From: Hyphomicrobium sp.
Lineage (GTDB): Bacteria; Pseudomonadota; Alphaproteobacteria; Rhizobiales; Hyphomicrobiaceae
Direction of reading: 5' to 3'
Length of the DNA: 18,945 nucleotides
Assembly (NCBI GenBank): GCA_030609245.1
Contig: JAUWCP010000023.1
Span: forward strand, 1-18,945
The translations under genes were made by a program, and so were the position numbers. This document shows positions 5,973-17,700 of the stretch, one piece after another. The number at the start of each line of letters is the position of its first letter. Position 1 is the first letter of the stretch. The notes beneath the pieces were generated by a model. It was not told where the DNA came from and ran no database searches. It saw only the letters and a list, made by a program, of their open reading frames with translations.

Positions 5973-6046
5973 GCGGGTGTAGCTCAATGGTAGAGCAACA
6001 GCCTTCCAAGCTGATGACGAGGGTTCGATTCCCTTCACCCGCTCCA
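5973..6046 (+). tRNA. tRNA-Gly (anticodon TCC)
   Basis: 74 bases including an encoded CCA. The acceptor stem GCGGGTG/CACCCGC is perfect, the D arm has AGCTCAATGGTAGAGC, the anticodon loop CTTCCAA gives TCC, and the T arm contains GGTTCGATTCC. The discriminator base is T. It follows tRNA-Tyr in the same order as tyrU-glyT of E. coli, and probably shares its transcript. Confidence 0.97.
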
Positions 6047-6081
6047 TTTAAACTTGGTGCCGCGGGAGAGTAGGAGCGTTG

Positions 6082-6405
6082 ATGCTGGTCGTCACGACCA
6101 ACGATCTACCGGGCTATCGCGTGGTCAAGCATTTGGGCATGGTACGCGGGCTAACGGTGCGATCGCGCAGCATCGTCGGCAATATCGGCGCTGCTATCCA
6201 GATCGTCTTCGGAGGCAATATCACTCTATATACGAAGCTTGCAGAACAGGCGCGCAGCGAGGCCTTCGATCACCTGGTCGCGCATGCGGAAGAGATGGGG
6301 GCCAATGCCATTCTCGCCATGCGCTATGACGCCAACGAAATTGCCGCAGCCGTGACGGAGGTACTGGCGTATGGGACGGCTGTGGTGGTTGAGGAGGTGC
6401 GCTGA
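6082..6405 (+). CDS. YbjQ/UPF0145 family protein, 107 aa
   Basis: The protein shows the whole family pattern: MLVVTTNDLPGYRVVKHLGM at the start, GLTVRSRSIVGNIGAAIQIV in the middle, then LYTKLAEQARSEAFDHLVAHA, AEEMGANAILAMRYDANEI and LAYGTAVVVE. UPF0145 (YbjQ) proteins are about 105-110 residues, form beta-rich oligomers and have no proven function; roles in heavy-metal binding or envelope stress have been suggested for relatives. The start is the ATG at 6082, with AGGAG (6072-6076) five bases upstream. It lies between tRNA-Gly and tRNA-Trp, a slot often held by a tuf gene in related genomes, and may be read through from the tRNA promoter. Confidence 0.9.
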   Translation: MLVVTTNDLPGYRVVKHLGMVRGLTVRSRSIVGNIGAAIQIVFGGNITLYTKLAEQARSEAFDHLVAHAEEMGANAILAMRYDANEIAAAVTEVLAYGTAVVVEEVR

Positions 6406-6436
6406 TTCTGCCATGAGGCGAAAGAGCCACTAGCAA

Positions 6437-6464
6437 GTGACAAACGCAGGAACATCGGTTAAGT
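6437..6464 (+). promoter_or_regulatory. Candidate promoter for tRNA-Trp-secE-nusG
   Basis: GTGACA (6437-6442) and TTAAGT (6459-6464) are separated by 16 bases and would start transcription near 6471, about 36 bases before tRNA-Trp. Both boxes deviate from consensus. The position is right for the secE-nusG operon, but the match alone is weak. Confidence 0.3.
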
Positions 6465-6506
6465 ATGCCGCCCCCGCGTGCCGGCAGCATGCGTCGAACG
6501 CGAATT

Positions 6507-6582
6507 AGGGGTGTAGCTCAATTGGCAGAGCGTCGGTCTCCAAAACCGAAGGTTGGGGGTTCGAGGCCCTCCGCCCCTGCCA
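6507..6582 (+). tRNA. tRNA-Trp (anticodon CCA)
   Basis: 76 bases with an encoded CCA at 6580-6582. The acceptor stem is AGGGGTG/CGCCCCT with one T-G wobble, the D arm has AGCTCAATTGGCAGAGC, the anticodon loop CTCCAAA gives CCA, and the T arm has GGTTCGAGGCC. Discriminator G73 is the bacterial tryptophan identity base. It lies 100 bases ahead of secE with no terminator between, so it is probably processed from the secE-nusG transcript, as in other alphaproteobacteria. Confidence 0.97.
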
Positions 6583-6682
6583 AATCGTGTTGGTCGTCTC
6601 TATGGCCAGGGCGCCGGGACGGCCGGCAGCTGGCGCATGGAGTGCGACAGGTTGTCGCATTATGCCTGGGGACGTGAAATTG

Positions 6683-6880
6683 ATGGCCAAATACAATCCG
6701 GTCCAGTTTATTCAGGAAGTGCGTCAAGAGGTAGCCAAGGTTACTTGGCCGACCTGGAAAGAGGTATGGATCACGACCATCATGGTCTTGGTGATGGTTG
6801 CGCTCGCGGCAATATTTTTCCTACTGACAGACCAAGTGATTGGCTGGCTTGTCCATATGGTGTTGGGCGGCAACCGCTAG
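6683..6880 (+). CDS. secE: Preprotein translocase subunit SecE, 65 aa
   Basis: SecE is the small essential subunit of the SecYEG channel that clamps SecY in the inner membrane. The protein starts MAKYNPVQFIQEVRQEVAKV and carries the conserved amphipathic motif VAKVTWPTWKEVW (about residues 17-29). One transmembrane helix follows (WITTIMVLVMVALAAIFFLL, 29-48), with a short periplasmic end. This single-helix length is typical outside the enterics. The ATG at 6683 gives the family start; a second possible ATG at 6662 would add seven residues, and the frame from 6587 runs out of tRNA-Trp and is not credible. The ribosome binding site (GGGGA near 6668) is modest. It precedes nusG, the near-universal arrangement. 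Confidence 0.93.
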   Translation: MAKYNPVQFIQEVRQEVAKVTWPTWKEVWITTIMVLVMVALAAIFFLLTDQVIGWLVHMVLGGNR

Positions 6881-6943
6881 AGCGGTCGGAGCAAAACTGA
6901 AGTGTCCACAAATCTCGCGGAAACGCGACACGAGAAGAAGGTA

Positions 6944-7480
6944 ATGGCGAAGCGCTGGTACATTGTGCACGCCTACACAAACTTTGAGCGCAAGGTGGCC
7001 GACGCCATCAAGGAGCGCGCCAAGGCGGCGGGACTGGCTGACCTCTTCGAGGAGGTTCTGGTGCCGACCGAGGAGGTGGTGGAAATCAAGCGGGGGCGCA
7101 AGATCCAGGTGGAGCGCAAGTTCCTGCCGGGCTATGTGCTCGTGAAGATGGAGATGACCGACTCGGCGTTTCTGCTGATCAAGAATACGCCCAAGGTCAC
7201 TGGGTTCCTCGGCGCGGAAAATAAGCCGATGCCGATCTCCGATGAGGAGGCGATGCGCATCCTCCACCAGGTTCAGGAGGGTGTGGAGCGGCCAAAGCCG
7301 TCGATCACCTTCGAGATCGGCGAGCAGGTGAAGGTGGCGGATGGCCCGTTCGCCTCGTTCTCGGGGCACGTTGAAGAGGTCGACGAGGAACGGGCACGCG
7401 TGAAGGTGGCTGTTTCGATCTTTGGGCGTCCGACGCCGGTCGAGCTGGAGTTCGGCCAGGTCGAAAAGGTGCCGAGCTAG
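6944..7480 (+). CDS. nusG: Transcription termination/antitermination protein NusG, 178 aa
   Basis: NusG binds the RpoC clamp helices of elongating RNA polymerase, suppresses pausing, and couples transcription to Rho or to the ribosome. The NGN domain occupies about residues 1-115 (RWYIVHAYTNFERKVAD, then RKIQVERKFLPGYVLVKMEM and VTGFLG). The KOW domain lies at about 122-178 (FEIGEQVKVADGPFASFSGH, then VKVAVSIFGRPTPVELEF). Length matches the family. The start is the ATG at 6944 (MAKRWYIVHA), preceded by AGAAGG; the GTG at 6902 would add a 14-residue tail not seen in the family. It lies 63 bases after secE and is likely co-transcribed with it. Confidence 0.95.
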   Translation: MAKRWYIVHAYTNFERKVADAIKERAKAAGLADLFEEVLVPTEEVVEIKRGRKIQVERKFLPGYVLVKMEMTDSAFLLIKNTPKVTGFLGAENKPMPISDEEAMRILHQVQEGVERPKPSITFEIGEQVKVADGPFASFSGHVEEVDEERARVKVAVSIFGRPTPVELEFGQVEKVPS

Positions 7481-7565
7481 GCGCGCTGCAATAAAGGAGA
7501 GCGAACGAGCATAGATATTAATGAGTGATCGCGCGCGAGCGGCGAACCGCAGACGACCTCTCTCG

Positions 7566-7597
7566 AGGCCTCCTGCGGAAAATGTGCGGGAGGGCCT
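7566..7597 (+). promoter_or_regulatory. Long stem-loop in the nusG-rplK spacer
   Basis: AGGCCTCCTGCG (7566-7577) pairs with TGCGGGAGGGCCT (7585-7597), a 12-bp stem with one bulged G and a 7-base loop gaaaatg. Two of the pairs are wobbles. There is no T-run, so it is not a simple terminator. It is probably part of the rplK mRNA leader or a processing site. Confidence 0.5.
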
Positions 7598-7623
7598 GAT
7601 GAGCCCGCTTCACCGCTAACCCT

Positions 7624-7659
7624 GGGAAGGAAAGCCCCTTCCCGTCAAGTCCTAAGGGG
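7624..7659 (+). promoter_or_regulatory. Two mutually exclusive hairpins over the rplK Shine-Dalgarno sequence
   Basis: Hairpin 1 pairs GGGAAGG (7624-7630) with CCTTCCC (7637-7643) around a 6-base loop. Hairpin 2 pairs CCCCTT (7635-7640) with AAGGGG (7654-7659), and AAGGGG is the ribosome binding site for the ATG at 7665. The two share 7637-7640, so only one can form. In other bacteria ribosomal protein L1 represses the rplK-rplA mRNA by binding near the L11 start. This is the expected place for such a site, but the L1 link here is inference. Confidence 0.45.
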
Positions 7660-7664
7660 AAACC

Positions 7665-8093
7665 ATGGCGAAGAAAATTAACGGTTACATCAATCTGCAG
7701 GTTCCGGCGGGGCAGGCCAATCCCTCACCGCCCATCGGACCCGCGCTCGGTCAGCGCGGTGTCAACATCATGGAGTTCTGCAAAGCGTTCAACGCTAAGT
7801 CGAAGGATACAGAGCAAGGCACGCCGATTCCGGTGACGATCACCGTGTACTCGGATCGCTCCTTTTCTTTCGTGATGCGCACGCCTCCCGCCTCCTTCTT
7901 TTTGAAGAAGGCAGCAAAGCTCGGCTCGGGAAGCAAGGAGCCGGGGCGCACGGTGGTGGGCAAGGTCACGATGGACCAAGTCCGTGAGATCGCAAAGCTG
8001 AAGATGAAGGATCTCAACACTGAAGACGTCGAGGCTGCGGCCAAGACAATCGCTGGGTCGGCCCGCTCCATGGGTCTTGAGGTAACGGAGTAG
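7665..8093 (+). CDS. rplK: 50S ribosomal protein L11, 142 aa
   Basis: L11 binds the GTPase-associated centre of 23S rRNA at the base of the L7/L12 stalk and is needed for factor-dependent GTP hydrolysis and the stringent response. The sequence is full length. The N-terminal domain (residues 1 to about 72) contains INGYINLQVPAGQANPSPPI, GPALGQRGVNIMEFCKAFNA and the proline-rich linker region. The C-terminal RNA-binding domain (about 73-142) has PPASFFLKKAA and KVTMDQVREIAKLKMKDLN, ending with IAGSARSMGLEV. The start ATG follows AAGGGGA by five bases. It is four bases upstream of rplA, a translational-coupling distance. Confidence 0.97.
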   Translation: MAKKINGYINLQVPAGQANPSPPIGPALGQRGVNIMEFCKAFNAKSKDTEQGTPIPVTITVYSDRSFSFVMRTPPASFFLKKAAKLGSGSKEPGRTVVGKVTMDQVREIAKLKMKDLNTEDVEAAAKTIAGSARSMGLEVTE

Positions 8094-8097
8094 GTCG

Positions 8098-8847
8098 ATG
8101 GCGCAGAAAATGAGCGAAGAAGCCATCAAGGCGACACGGCTGGCCGGCGGTAAGCGGTTGGCGGCTGCGCGCCAAGGTGTTGGCCGGGATAAGTACTATA
8201 CGATTGACGAGGCCGTGAAACTCTTGAAGGGCCGCGCGACGGCGAAGTTTGACGAGACTGTCGAGGTGGCAATGAACCTCGGGGTCGACCCCAAGCATGC
8301 CGATCAGATGGTGCGCGGCGTGTGCAATCTGCCGAACGGCTCGGGCCGCACGTCGCGTGTGGCTGTGTTTGCGCGCGGTGCTAAGGCGGATGAGGCGACG
8401 GCGGCGGGCGCCGACGTTGTTGGTGCGGAAGATCTGGTTGAACAGGTGTCGAAGGGTACGATCGACTTCGACCGCTGCATCGCCACGCCCGACATGATGG
8501 CGCTTGTTGGGCGTCTGGGAAAGGTTCTGGGCCCTCGTGGCCTGATGCCCAACCCGCGTGTTGGCACGGTGACGATGGATGTCACCAATGCGGTGAAGGG
8601 TGCCAAGGGCGGATCGGTGGAGTTTCGCGTCGAGAAGGCGGGCATCGTACACGGCGGTATCGGCAAGGCGAGCTTCACGGAAACGGCGCTGGTTGAGAAC
8701 ATCAAGGCGTTCGTGGACGCCGTTTTGAAAGCAAAGCCCACGGGATCCAAGGGAACATATTTGAAGCGCGTGTCGATCACGTCAACCATGGGGCCGGGCG
8801 TCAAAGTCGATGCTGCGAGCCTCTTAGATGGGCAGCCCGTGGCGTAA
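8098..8847 (+). CDS. rplA: 50S ribosomal protein L1, 249 aa
   Basis: L1 forms the mobile stalk that helps move deacylated tRNA out of the E site, and represses its own rplK-rplA mRNA in many bacteria. Conserved blocks are all present: AKFDETVEVAMNLGVDPKHA, DQMVRGVCNLPNGSGRTSRV, DFDRCIATPDMMALVGRLGK, VLGPRGLMPNPRVGTVT, then AVKGAKGGSVEFRVEKAGIV and VSITSTMGPGVKVD. The usual L1 is about 230 residues; this one has an extra 15 or so at the N-terminus (MAQKMSEEAIKATRL) before the normal GKRLAAA start. GGAG at 8087-8090, seven bases before the ATG, supports that start. It lies four bases after rplK. Confidence 0.96.
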   Translation: MAQKMSEEAIKATRLAGGKRLAAARQGVGRDKYYTIDEAVKLLKGRATAKFDETVEVAMNLGVDPKHADQMVRGVCNLPNGSGRTSRVAVFARGAKADEATAAGADVVGAEDLVEQVSKGTIDFDRCIATPDMMALVGRLGKVLGPRGLMPNPRVGTVTMDVTNAVKGAKGGSVEFRVEKAGIVHGGIGKASFTETALVENIKAFVDAVLKAKPTGSKGTYLKRVSITSTMGPGVKVDAASLLDGQPVA

Positions 8848-9221
8848 GCCGAGGGCATTTGAAGAATTCAGGCATGCACCCCTTTGGAGGTCGTGTCTGA
8901 ATCCGGGAGATAAAGACCGTCCGCGGCCTTGCCTCCTGGAACTGTCCGAGATTGTGGGTGTTGGTTGGGTCGTTCAGACCGGCTGACTTAAGCCTCGAAC
9001 AAGGGCCCGCATGAGACAGAAGACAATCCGGGTTTATCGCTCACGCGTTGAGTGTTGGAGCCGGTTTGAACCTTCTGGGTCAGCACCGTGCCGCTTTATT
9101 CGGGCGCGCGGAAGGACGGCAACGAAGCGTCGCCTGCAGCGGGTCATCTCGTGAATGGCGGCAGGGTGCAACCCGCGGCAAGCGCTTAACGAGGCGCAAA
9201 CCGCAATACTGGAGTGAGCAG
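8848..9221 (+). promoter_or_regulatory. Long structured leader of rplJ (candidate L10 autoregulatory leader)
   Basis: This 374-base spacer has no credible gene; the open frame running into rplJ from 9048 lacks a start signal and family similarity. Visible stems include ATTCAG/CTGAAT (8866-8871 with 8897-8902), GGTC/GACC (8968-8980) and GCGGGT/ACCCGC (9139-9144 with 9171-9176). A competing short stem, GGGT/ACCC (9164-9174), uses part of the last. In many bacteria the L10-L7/L12 complex binds such a leader and represses rplJ-rplL. I could not fit the known L10 leader model by eye, and found no convincing promoter. Confidence 0.5.
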
Positions 9222-9740
9222 GTGGATAGAGCCGCGAAAAGTGAGCTCGTGACGTCACTACACAACGTGTTCAAGGACACGGGGTTAGTGGTTGTTGCCC
9301 ACTATGCCGGAATGACGGTCGCCCAGATGACCGACTACCGCCAACAGATCAAAGTGGCGGGTGGTGCGGTTAAGGTGGCCAAAAACCGGCTGGCAAAGCT
9401 CGCAATCAAGGACACTTCGTACGATGCGATTTCAGATCTCTTCAAGGGGCCGACGTGCGTCGCCTACTCGAAGGATCCGATCGTGGCAGCGAAGGTCTCC
9501 GTCACATACGCCAAAGGGAATGAGAAGCTTGTCATTCTCGGCGGCGCAATGGGCGAAACCGTCCTTGATGCGAACGGGGTCAAAGCGCTCGCCGAACTGC
9601 CCTCGCTAGATGAGATAAGGGCCACGCTCATAGGTCTCCTAAACGCGCCGGCGACAAAGATCGCCCGCACGCTCAAGGAACCGGGAGCGCAGCTTGCACG
9701 GGTCATTCAGGCGAAGGTGTCGCAAGGCGAGGCCGCATGA
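9222..9740 (+). CDS. rplJ: 50S ribosomal protein L10, 172 aa
   Basis: L10 anchors dimers of L7/L12 to the ribosome base and recruits translation factors. Residues 1-130 form the rRNA-binding domain (MDRAAKSELVTSLHNVFKDT, then VVVAHYAGMTVAQMTDYRQQ, GGAVKVAKNRLAKLAI, and FKGPTCVAYSKDPIVAA). The C-terminal L7/L12-binding helix is near residues 140-172 (LIGLLNAPATKIARTLKEPG, then ARVIQAKVSQ). The start is GTG at 9222, with GGAG (9211-9214) seven bases upstream. It matches the family N-terminus and gives the usual length; the upstream frame would add 58 unrelated residues. It is followed 94 bases later by rplL. Confidence 0.95.
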   Translation: MDRAAKSELVTSLHNVFKDTGLVVVAHYAGMTVAQMTDYRQQIKVAGGAVKVAKNRLAKLAIKDTSYDAISDLFKGPTCVAYSKDPIVAAKVSVTYAKGNEKLVILGGAMGETVLDANGVKALAELPSLDEIRATLIGLLNAPATKIARTLKEPGAQLARVIQAKVSQGEAA

Positions 9741-9834
9741 CGGCATGGGCGGCGCTACGGCGTCACAAAGCAAATGCGCAGTTCCTAAAGACTGCATTTT
9801 CAGACACTAGGTTCAGACCGGAAGGAAGTATGCC

Positions 9835-10203
9835 ATGACCGATCTTGCAAAGATCGTCGACGATCTCTCAGGCCTCACCGTCTTGCAGGCGGCGGAACTC
9901 GCCACGATGTTGGAAGAAAAGTGGGGCGTATCTGCGGCTGCAGCCGTCGCAGCTGCGGCGCCTGCTGCGGCCGCACCGGCTGCTGAGGAGCAGACGGAGT
10001 TCACCGTCATCCTCAAGGCCACCGGTGACAAGAAGATCAACGTCATTAAGGAAGTTCGTGTCATCACCGGCCTTGGTCTCAAGGAGGCGAAGGATCTGGT
10101 GGAGGCTGGTGGCAAGCCCGTCAAAGAGGGTGTGTCAAAAGACGAGGCAGACAAGGTGAAGAAGCAGCTCGAGGACCAGGGCGCGTCCGTCGAGATCAAG
10201 TGA
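9835..10203 (+). CDS. rplL: 50S ribosomal protein L7/L12, 122 aa
   Basis: L7/L12 is the multi-copy stalk protein that contacts EF-Tu, EF-G and other GTPases. The N-terminal dimerisation domain is residues 1-32 (MTDLAKIVDDLSGLTVLQAA). An Ala/Pro-rich flexible hinge follows at about 33-52, and the C-terminal factor-binding domain at about 54-122 has the signature INVIKEVRVITGLGLKEAK, then VEAGGKPVKEGVSKDEA. Length is standard. The ATG follows GGAAGG. L7/L12 is needed at about four copies per ribosome, well above RNA polymerase levels, which gives a reason for a control element in the following spacer. Confidence 0.97.
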   Translation: MTDLAKIVDDLSGLTVLQAAELATMLEEKWGVSAAAAVAAAAPAAAAPAAEEQTEFTVILKATGDKKINVIKEVRVITGLGLKEAKDLVEAGGKPVKEGVSKDEADKVKKQLEDQGASVEIK

Positions 10204-10317
10204 GGCAGCAGACATTCGGCGGTTGGCGATCGGATAACTCCCGAGCGTCGACTGCCGCCTGTCGCACGGAGACCACAAGGCTCAATGATGGCGAGCCGAT
10301 TATGACGGTTTTCTGAA

Positions 10318-10353
10318 GGGCCTTTTTGGGGTGACGCAGTCCCAAAACGGGCC
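10318..10353 (+). promoter_or_regulatory. Antiterminator-like hairpin in the rplL-rpoB spacer
   Basis: TTTTGGG (10324-10330) pairs perfectly with CCCAAAA (10341-10347) around a 10-base loop, and an outer GGCC/GGCC pair (10319-10322 with 10350-10353) extends it. It uses bases 10344-10350, which are also the left arm of the following terminator-like hairpin, so the two cannot coexist. Confidence 0.45.
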
Positions 10354-10371
10354 GTCCGGTGAACCGTTTTT
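10344..10371 (+). terminator. Terminator/attenuator-like hairpin between rplL and rpoB
   Basis: AAAACGG (10344-10350) pairs with CCGTTTT (10364-10370), followed by one more T to give a run of five (10367-10371). The 13-base loop is GC-rich. Partial termination between rplL and rpoB is known in E. coli and would explain how stalk proteins are made in excess over polymerase. The stem is AT-rich and only seven pairs, so efficiency should be incomplete. A second small stem, GCGAGG/CCTCGC (10376-10397), follows. Confidence 0.45.
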
Positions 10372-10450
10372 AGGCGCGAGGGTTTGGCGGTCCTCGCCGC
10401 ACAAAGCAGCAATGCGCAGGGTCGTCACCTGCGAATGACAAGGAGCGGAT

Positions 10451-14602
<4,152 letters not shown>

Positions 14603-14642
14603 GTATTGAGACGACTACTCGGAGCTGAAGGGCTCTGAGGGC

Positions 14643-14662
14643 GCGCGCTATGCCAAGCGCGC
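14643..14662 (+). other. Hairpin in the rpoB-rpoC spacer
   Basis: GCGCGC (14643-14648) pairs with GCGCGC (14657-14662) around loop tatgccaa. No T-run follows, so it is more likely an mRNA stability or processing structure than a terminator. Confidence 0.4.
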
Positions 14663-14689
14663 AGACGTTCTAAGGGCCCCTTGAGCCAA

Positions 14690-14728
14690 GGCCCATTTGC
14701 CCAGGATGTTTTGCTTGATCCTCGGGCC
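14690..14728 (+). other. Second stem-loop in the rpoB-rpoC spacer
   Basis: GGCCC (14690-14694) pairs with GGGCC (14724-14728), and inside it AGGAT (14703-14707) pairs with ATCCT (14718-14722) around loop gttttgcttg. The two nested stems are separated by an asymmetric internal loop. The structure ends about 40 bases before the rpoC start. Confidence 0.4.
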
Positions 14729-14771
14729 GACAATAACGGGGTGTTCGCCGCGCCCCGAATGGAGAGACCGA

Positions 14772-17700
14772 ATGAACGAGATGACCAACCTGTTCAAGAC
14801 GCAAGCGCCGCTCCCGACGTTTGACCAGATCAGAATATCGATCGCGAGTCCTGACGATATCCATTCCTGGTCATTCGGCGAGATAAAGAAGCCCGAAACG
14901 ATCAACTACCGCACCTTCAAGCCGGAGCGGGACGGGCTTTTCTGTGCGCGCATCTTCGGTCCGATCAAGGACTACGAGTGCTTGTGCGGCAAGTACAAGC
15001 GCATGAAGTACAAGGGCCTGATCTGCGAGAAGTGCGGTGTCGAGGTGACGCTCGCCAAGGTGCGTCGCGAGCGCATGGGCCATATCGAGCTTGCCGCTCC
15101 CGTCGCTCACATATGGTTCTTGAAATCGCTGCCATCGCGCATCGGTCTTCTGCTCGACATGCCATTGAAGGAATTGGAGCGCGTTCTCTATTTCGAGAGC
15201 TACATTGTCATTGAGCCGGGCATCACCGCGTACCGTGAAAAGCAGCTTCTCAGTGAGGAGGAGTACAATCGCGCGCTGGATGAGCATGGTCCCGATAGCT
15301 TTACCGCCGGGATCGGCGCGGAGGCGATCCGCGTGATGCTCGCGGCCATGGACCTGCCAAAGATCAGCGAGAACTTGCGCCAGGAAATCGCCGAGGCGAC
15401 CACCGAACTCAAGCCAAAGAAGCTCGGCAAGCGGCTGAAGGTGATCGAGGCATTCTTGGATTCGGGCAACCGGCCTGAGTGGATGATCTTGACGGTGGTG
15501 CCGGTGATACCGCCGGAGCTGCGTCCGCTGGTTCCGCTTGATGGCGGCCGTTTTGCGACCTCCGATCTGAACGACCTCTATCGCCGTGTCATTAACCGCA
15601 ACAATCGTCTCAAGCGGCTGATGGAGCTAAGGGCGCCCGACATCATCATCCGCAACGAAAAACGGATGCTGCAGGAGTCCGTCGACGCGCTGTTCGATAA
15701 TGGACGGCGCGGGCGCGTTATCACAGGCGCCAACAAGCGGCCGTTAAAGTCGCTTGCCGACATGCTCAAGGGCAAGCAAGGCCGATTCCGCCAGAACCTG
15801 CTGGGCAAGCGCGTCGACTATTCGGGCCGCTCCGTGATCGTGGTCGGCCCGGAGCTCAAGCTGCACCAGTGCGGCCTGCCTAAGAAGATGGCGCTCGAGC
15901 TGTTCAAGCCTTTCATCTATGCGAAGCTGCAGGCCCAGGGCCAAGCCGCGACGGTGAAGCAAGCCAAAAAGCTGGTGGAGAAGGAGCGTCCGGAGGTTTG
16001 GGATATCTTGGATGATGTGATCCGTGAGCATCCCGTGCTTTTGAACCGCGCACCCACGTTGCACCGCCTTGGCATTCAGGCCTTCGAGCCGATCCTGATC
16101 GAGGGTAAGGCGATTCAGCTGCACCCACTCGTCTGCGCGGCCTTCAACGCCGACTTCGATGGTGATCAGATGGCCGTTCACGTGCCGCTGTCGCTGGAAT
16201 CCCAGCTCGAAGCGCGCGTGTTGATGATGTCGACCAACAACATCCTGCACCCCGCAAACGGTTCGCCCATCATCGTGCCGAGTCAGGACATTGTGTTGGG
16301 TCTCTACTACCTGTCGATCATTCGCGACAAGGATCCCGGCGAAGGCATGTTGTTCGGTTCGGTCGACGAGGTGCGCCACGCGCTCGAGGCTCGTGTCGTG
16401 ACTCTGCATTCGAAAGTGAAGGGGCGTTTCAAGACGGTAGACAAAGAAGGGAATGAGGTCTCTGAAATCGTGGACACGACCCCCGGCCGCATGATGCTCG
16501 CAGAGCTGTTGCCGCGCCGGCCCGGGGTGGGCTTTGCGCTCGTCAACCAGCTGCTGACGAAAAAGGCGATCTCCAGCATGATTGATGCCGTCTACCGCAA
16601 CTGCGGGCAGAAAGAGACGGTCATCTTCTGCGACCAGATCATGGCACTCGGGTTTGACCAAGCCTTTAAGGCGGGCATCTCGTTCGGCATGGACGACATG
16701 CAGATCCCTCACTCTAAGACCAGGATCGTTGCGCGGACCAACGATATGGTGCTTGAGTTTGAGCAGCAATACAACGATGGCCTTATCACCCAGCTTGAAA
16801 AATACAACAAGGTCGTTGACGCTTGGTCGAAGTGCACCGACGAGATCGCCAAGGAAATGATGGATCGCATCTCGGCTGTACAAAAGGACAGCAAGGACGG
16901 CCGCGAGCTGCCCATCAACTCGATCTATATGATGAGCCACTCCGGCGCGCGCGGCAGCCCGGCGCAGATGAAGCAGCTTGCCGGAATGCGTGGCCTCATG
17001 ACCAAGCCGTCGGGCGAGATCATCGAGACGCCCATTATCTCCAACTTTAAAGAGGGGTTGTCGGTGCTCGAGTACTTCAACTCGACGCACGGCGCGCGCA
17101 AGGGCCTCGCGGACACGGCACTCAAGACCGCTAACTCGGGTTATCTCACCCGGCGTCTGGTCGACGTTGCGCAGGATAGCATCATTATTGAGGAGGATTG
17201 CAAAACCGAAGGCGGCATCAAGGTGCAGGCCGTCGTCGATGCCGGACAGGTGATCGTTTCGCTTGCCAACCGCGTGCTTGGGCGCACGGCGGCAGAAGAC
17301 ATCGTCGATCCGGCCGATCGTAAGAAGGTCATCGTCAAGACAGGCGAACTGATCGAGGAGCGCCATGCCGAGGCGATCGAGAAGGCAGAGGTGCAGGAAG
17401 TGCGTATCCGCTCGGTGCTGACCTGCGATACGATAACGGGCGTGTGCGGAAAGTGTTATGGCCGCGATCTGGCACGCGGTACGCCCGTCAACATCGGCGA
17501 GGCCGTAGGCGTTATTGCCGCTCAGTCAATCGGCGAGCCGGGCACGCAGCTCACCATGCGTACGTTCCATATCGGTGGTACGGCAAACGTCGTTGACCAG
17601 TCGTTCATCGAGTCCAACTTCAACGGCACGGTGAAGATCAAGAATCCGGCCGTGGCCAAGGACGGTCAGGGTCGCGAGATTTCAATGACCCGGACGATGT

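Noticed and set aside
5797..5982. Open frame running through tRNA-Tyr
   Set aside because: It is a translation of the tRNA and its leader, with no ribosome binding site.
6821..7369. 182-codon minus-strand frame across nusG
   Set aside because: Antisense to nusG and the secE end; His/Leu-rich shadow composition.
9048..9221. N-terminal extension of L10 from an upstream start at 9048
   Set aside because: The added 58 residues are unlike any L10, and GGAG plus GTG at 9222 gives the normal family start and length.
15744..17366. 540-codon open frame on the minus strand within rpoC
   Set aside because: It lies exactly antisense to intact, highly conserved rpoC; long antisense frames are usual in GC-rich genes with this codon phase. 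The product is His/Leu/Asp/Arg-rich with no recognisable domain.
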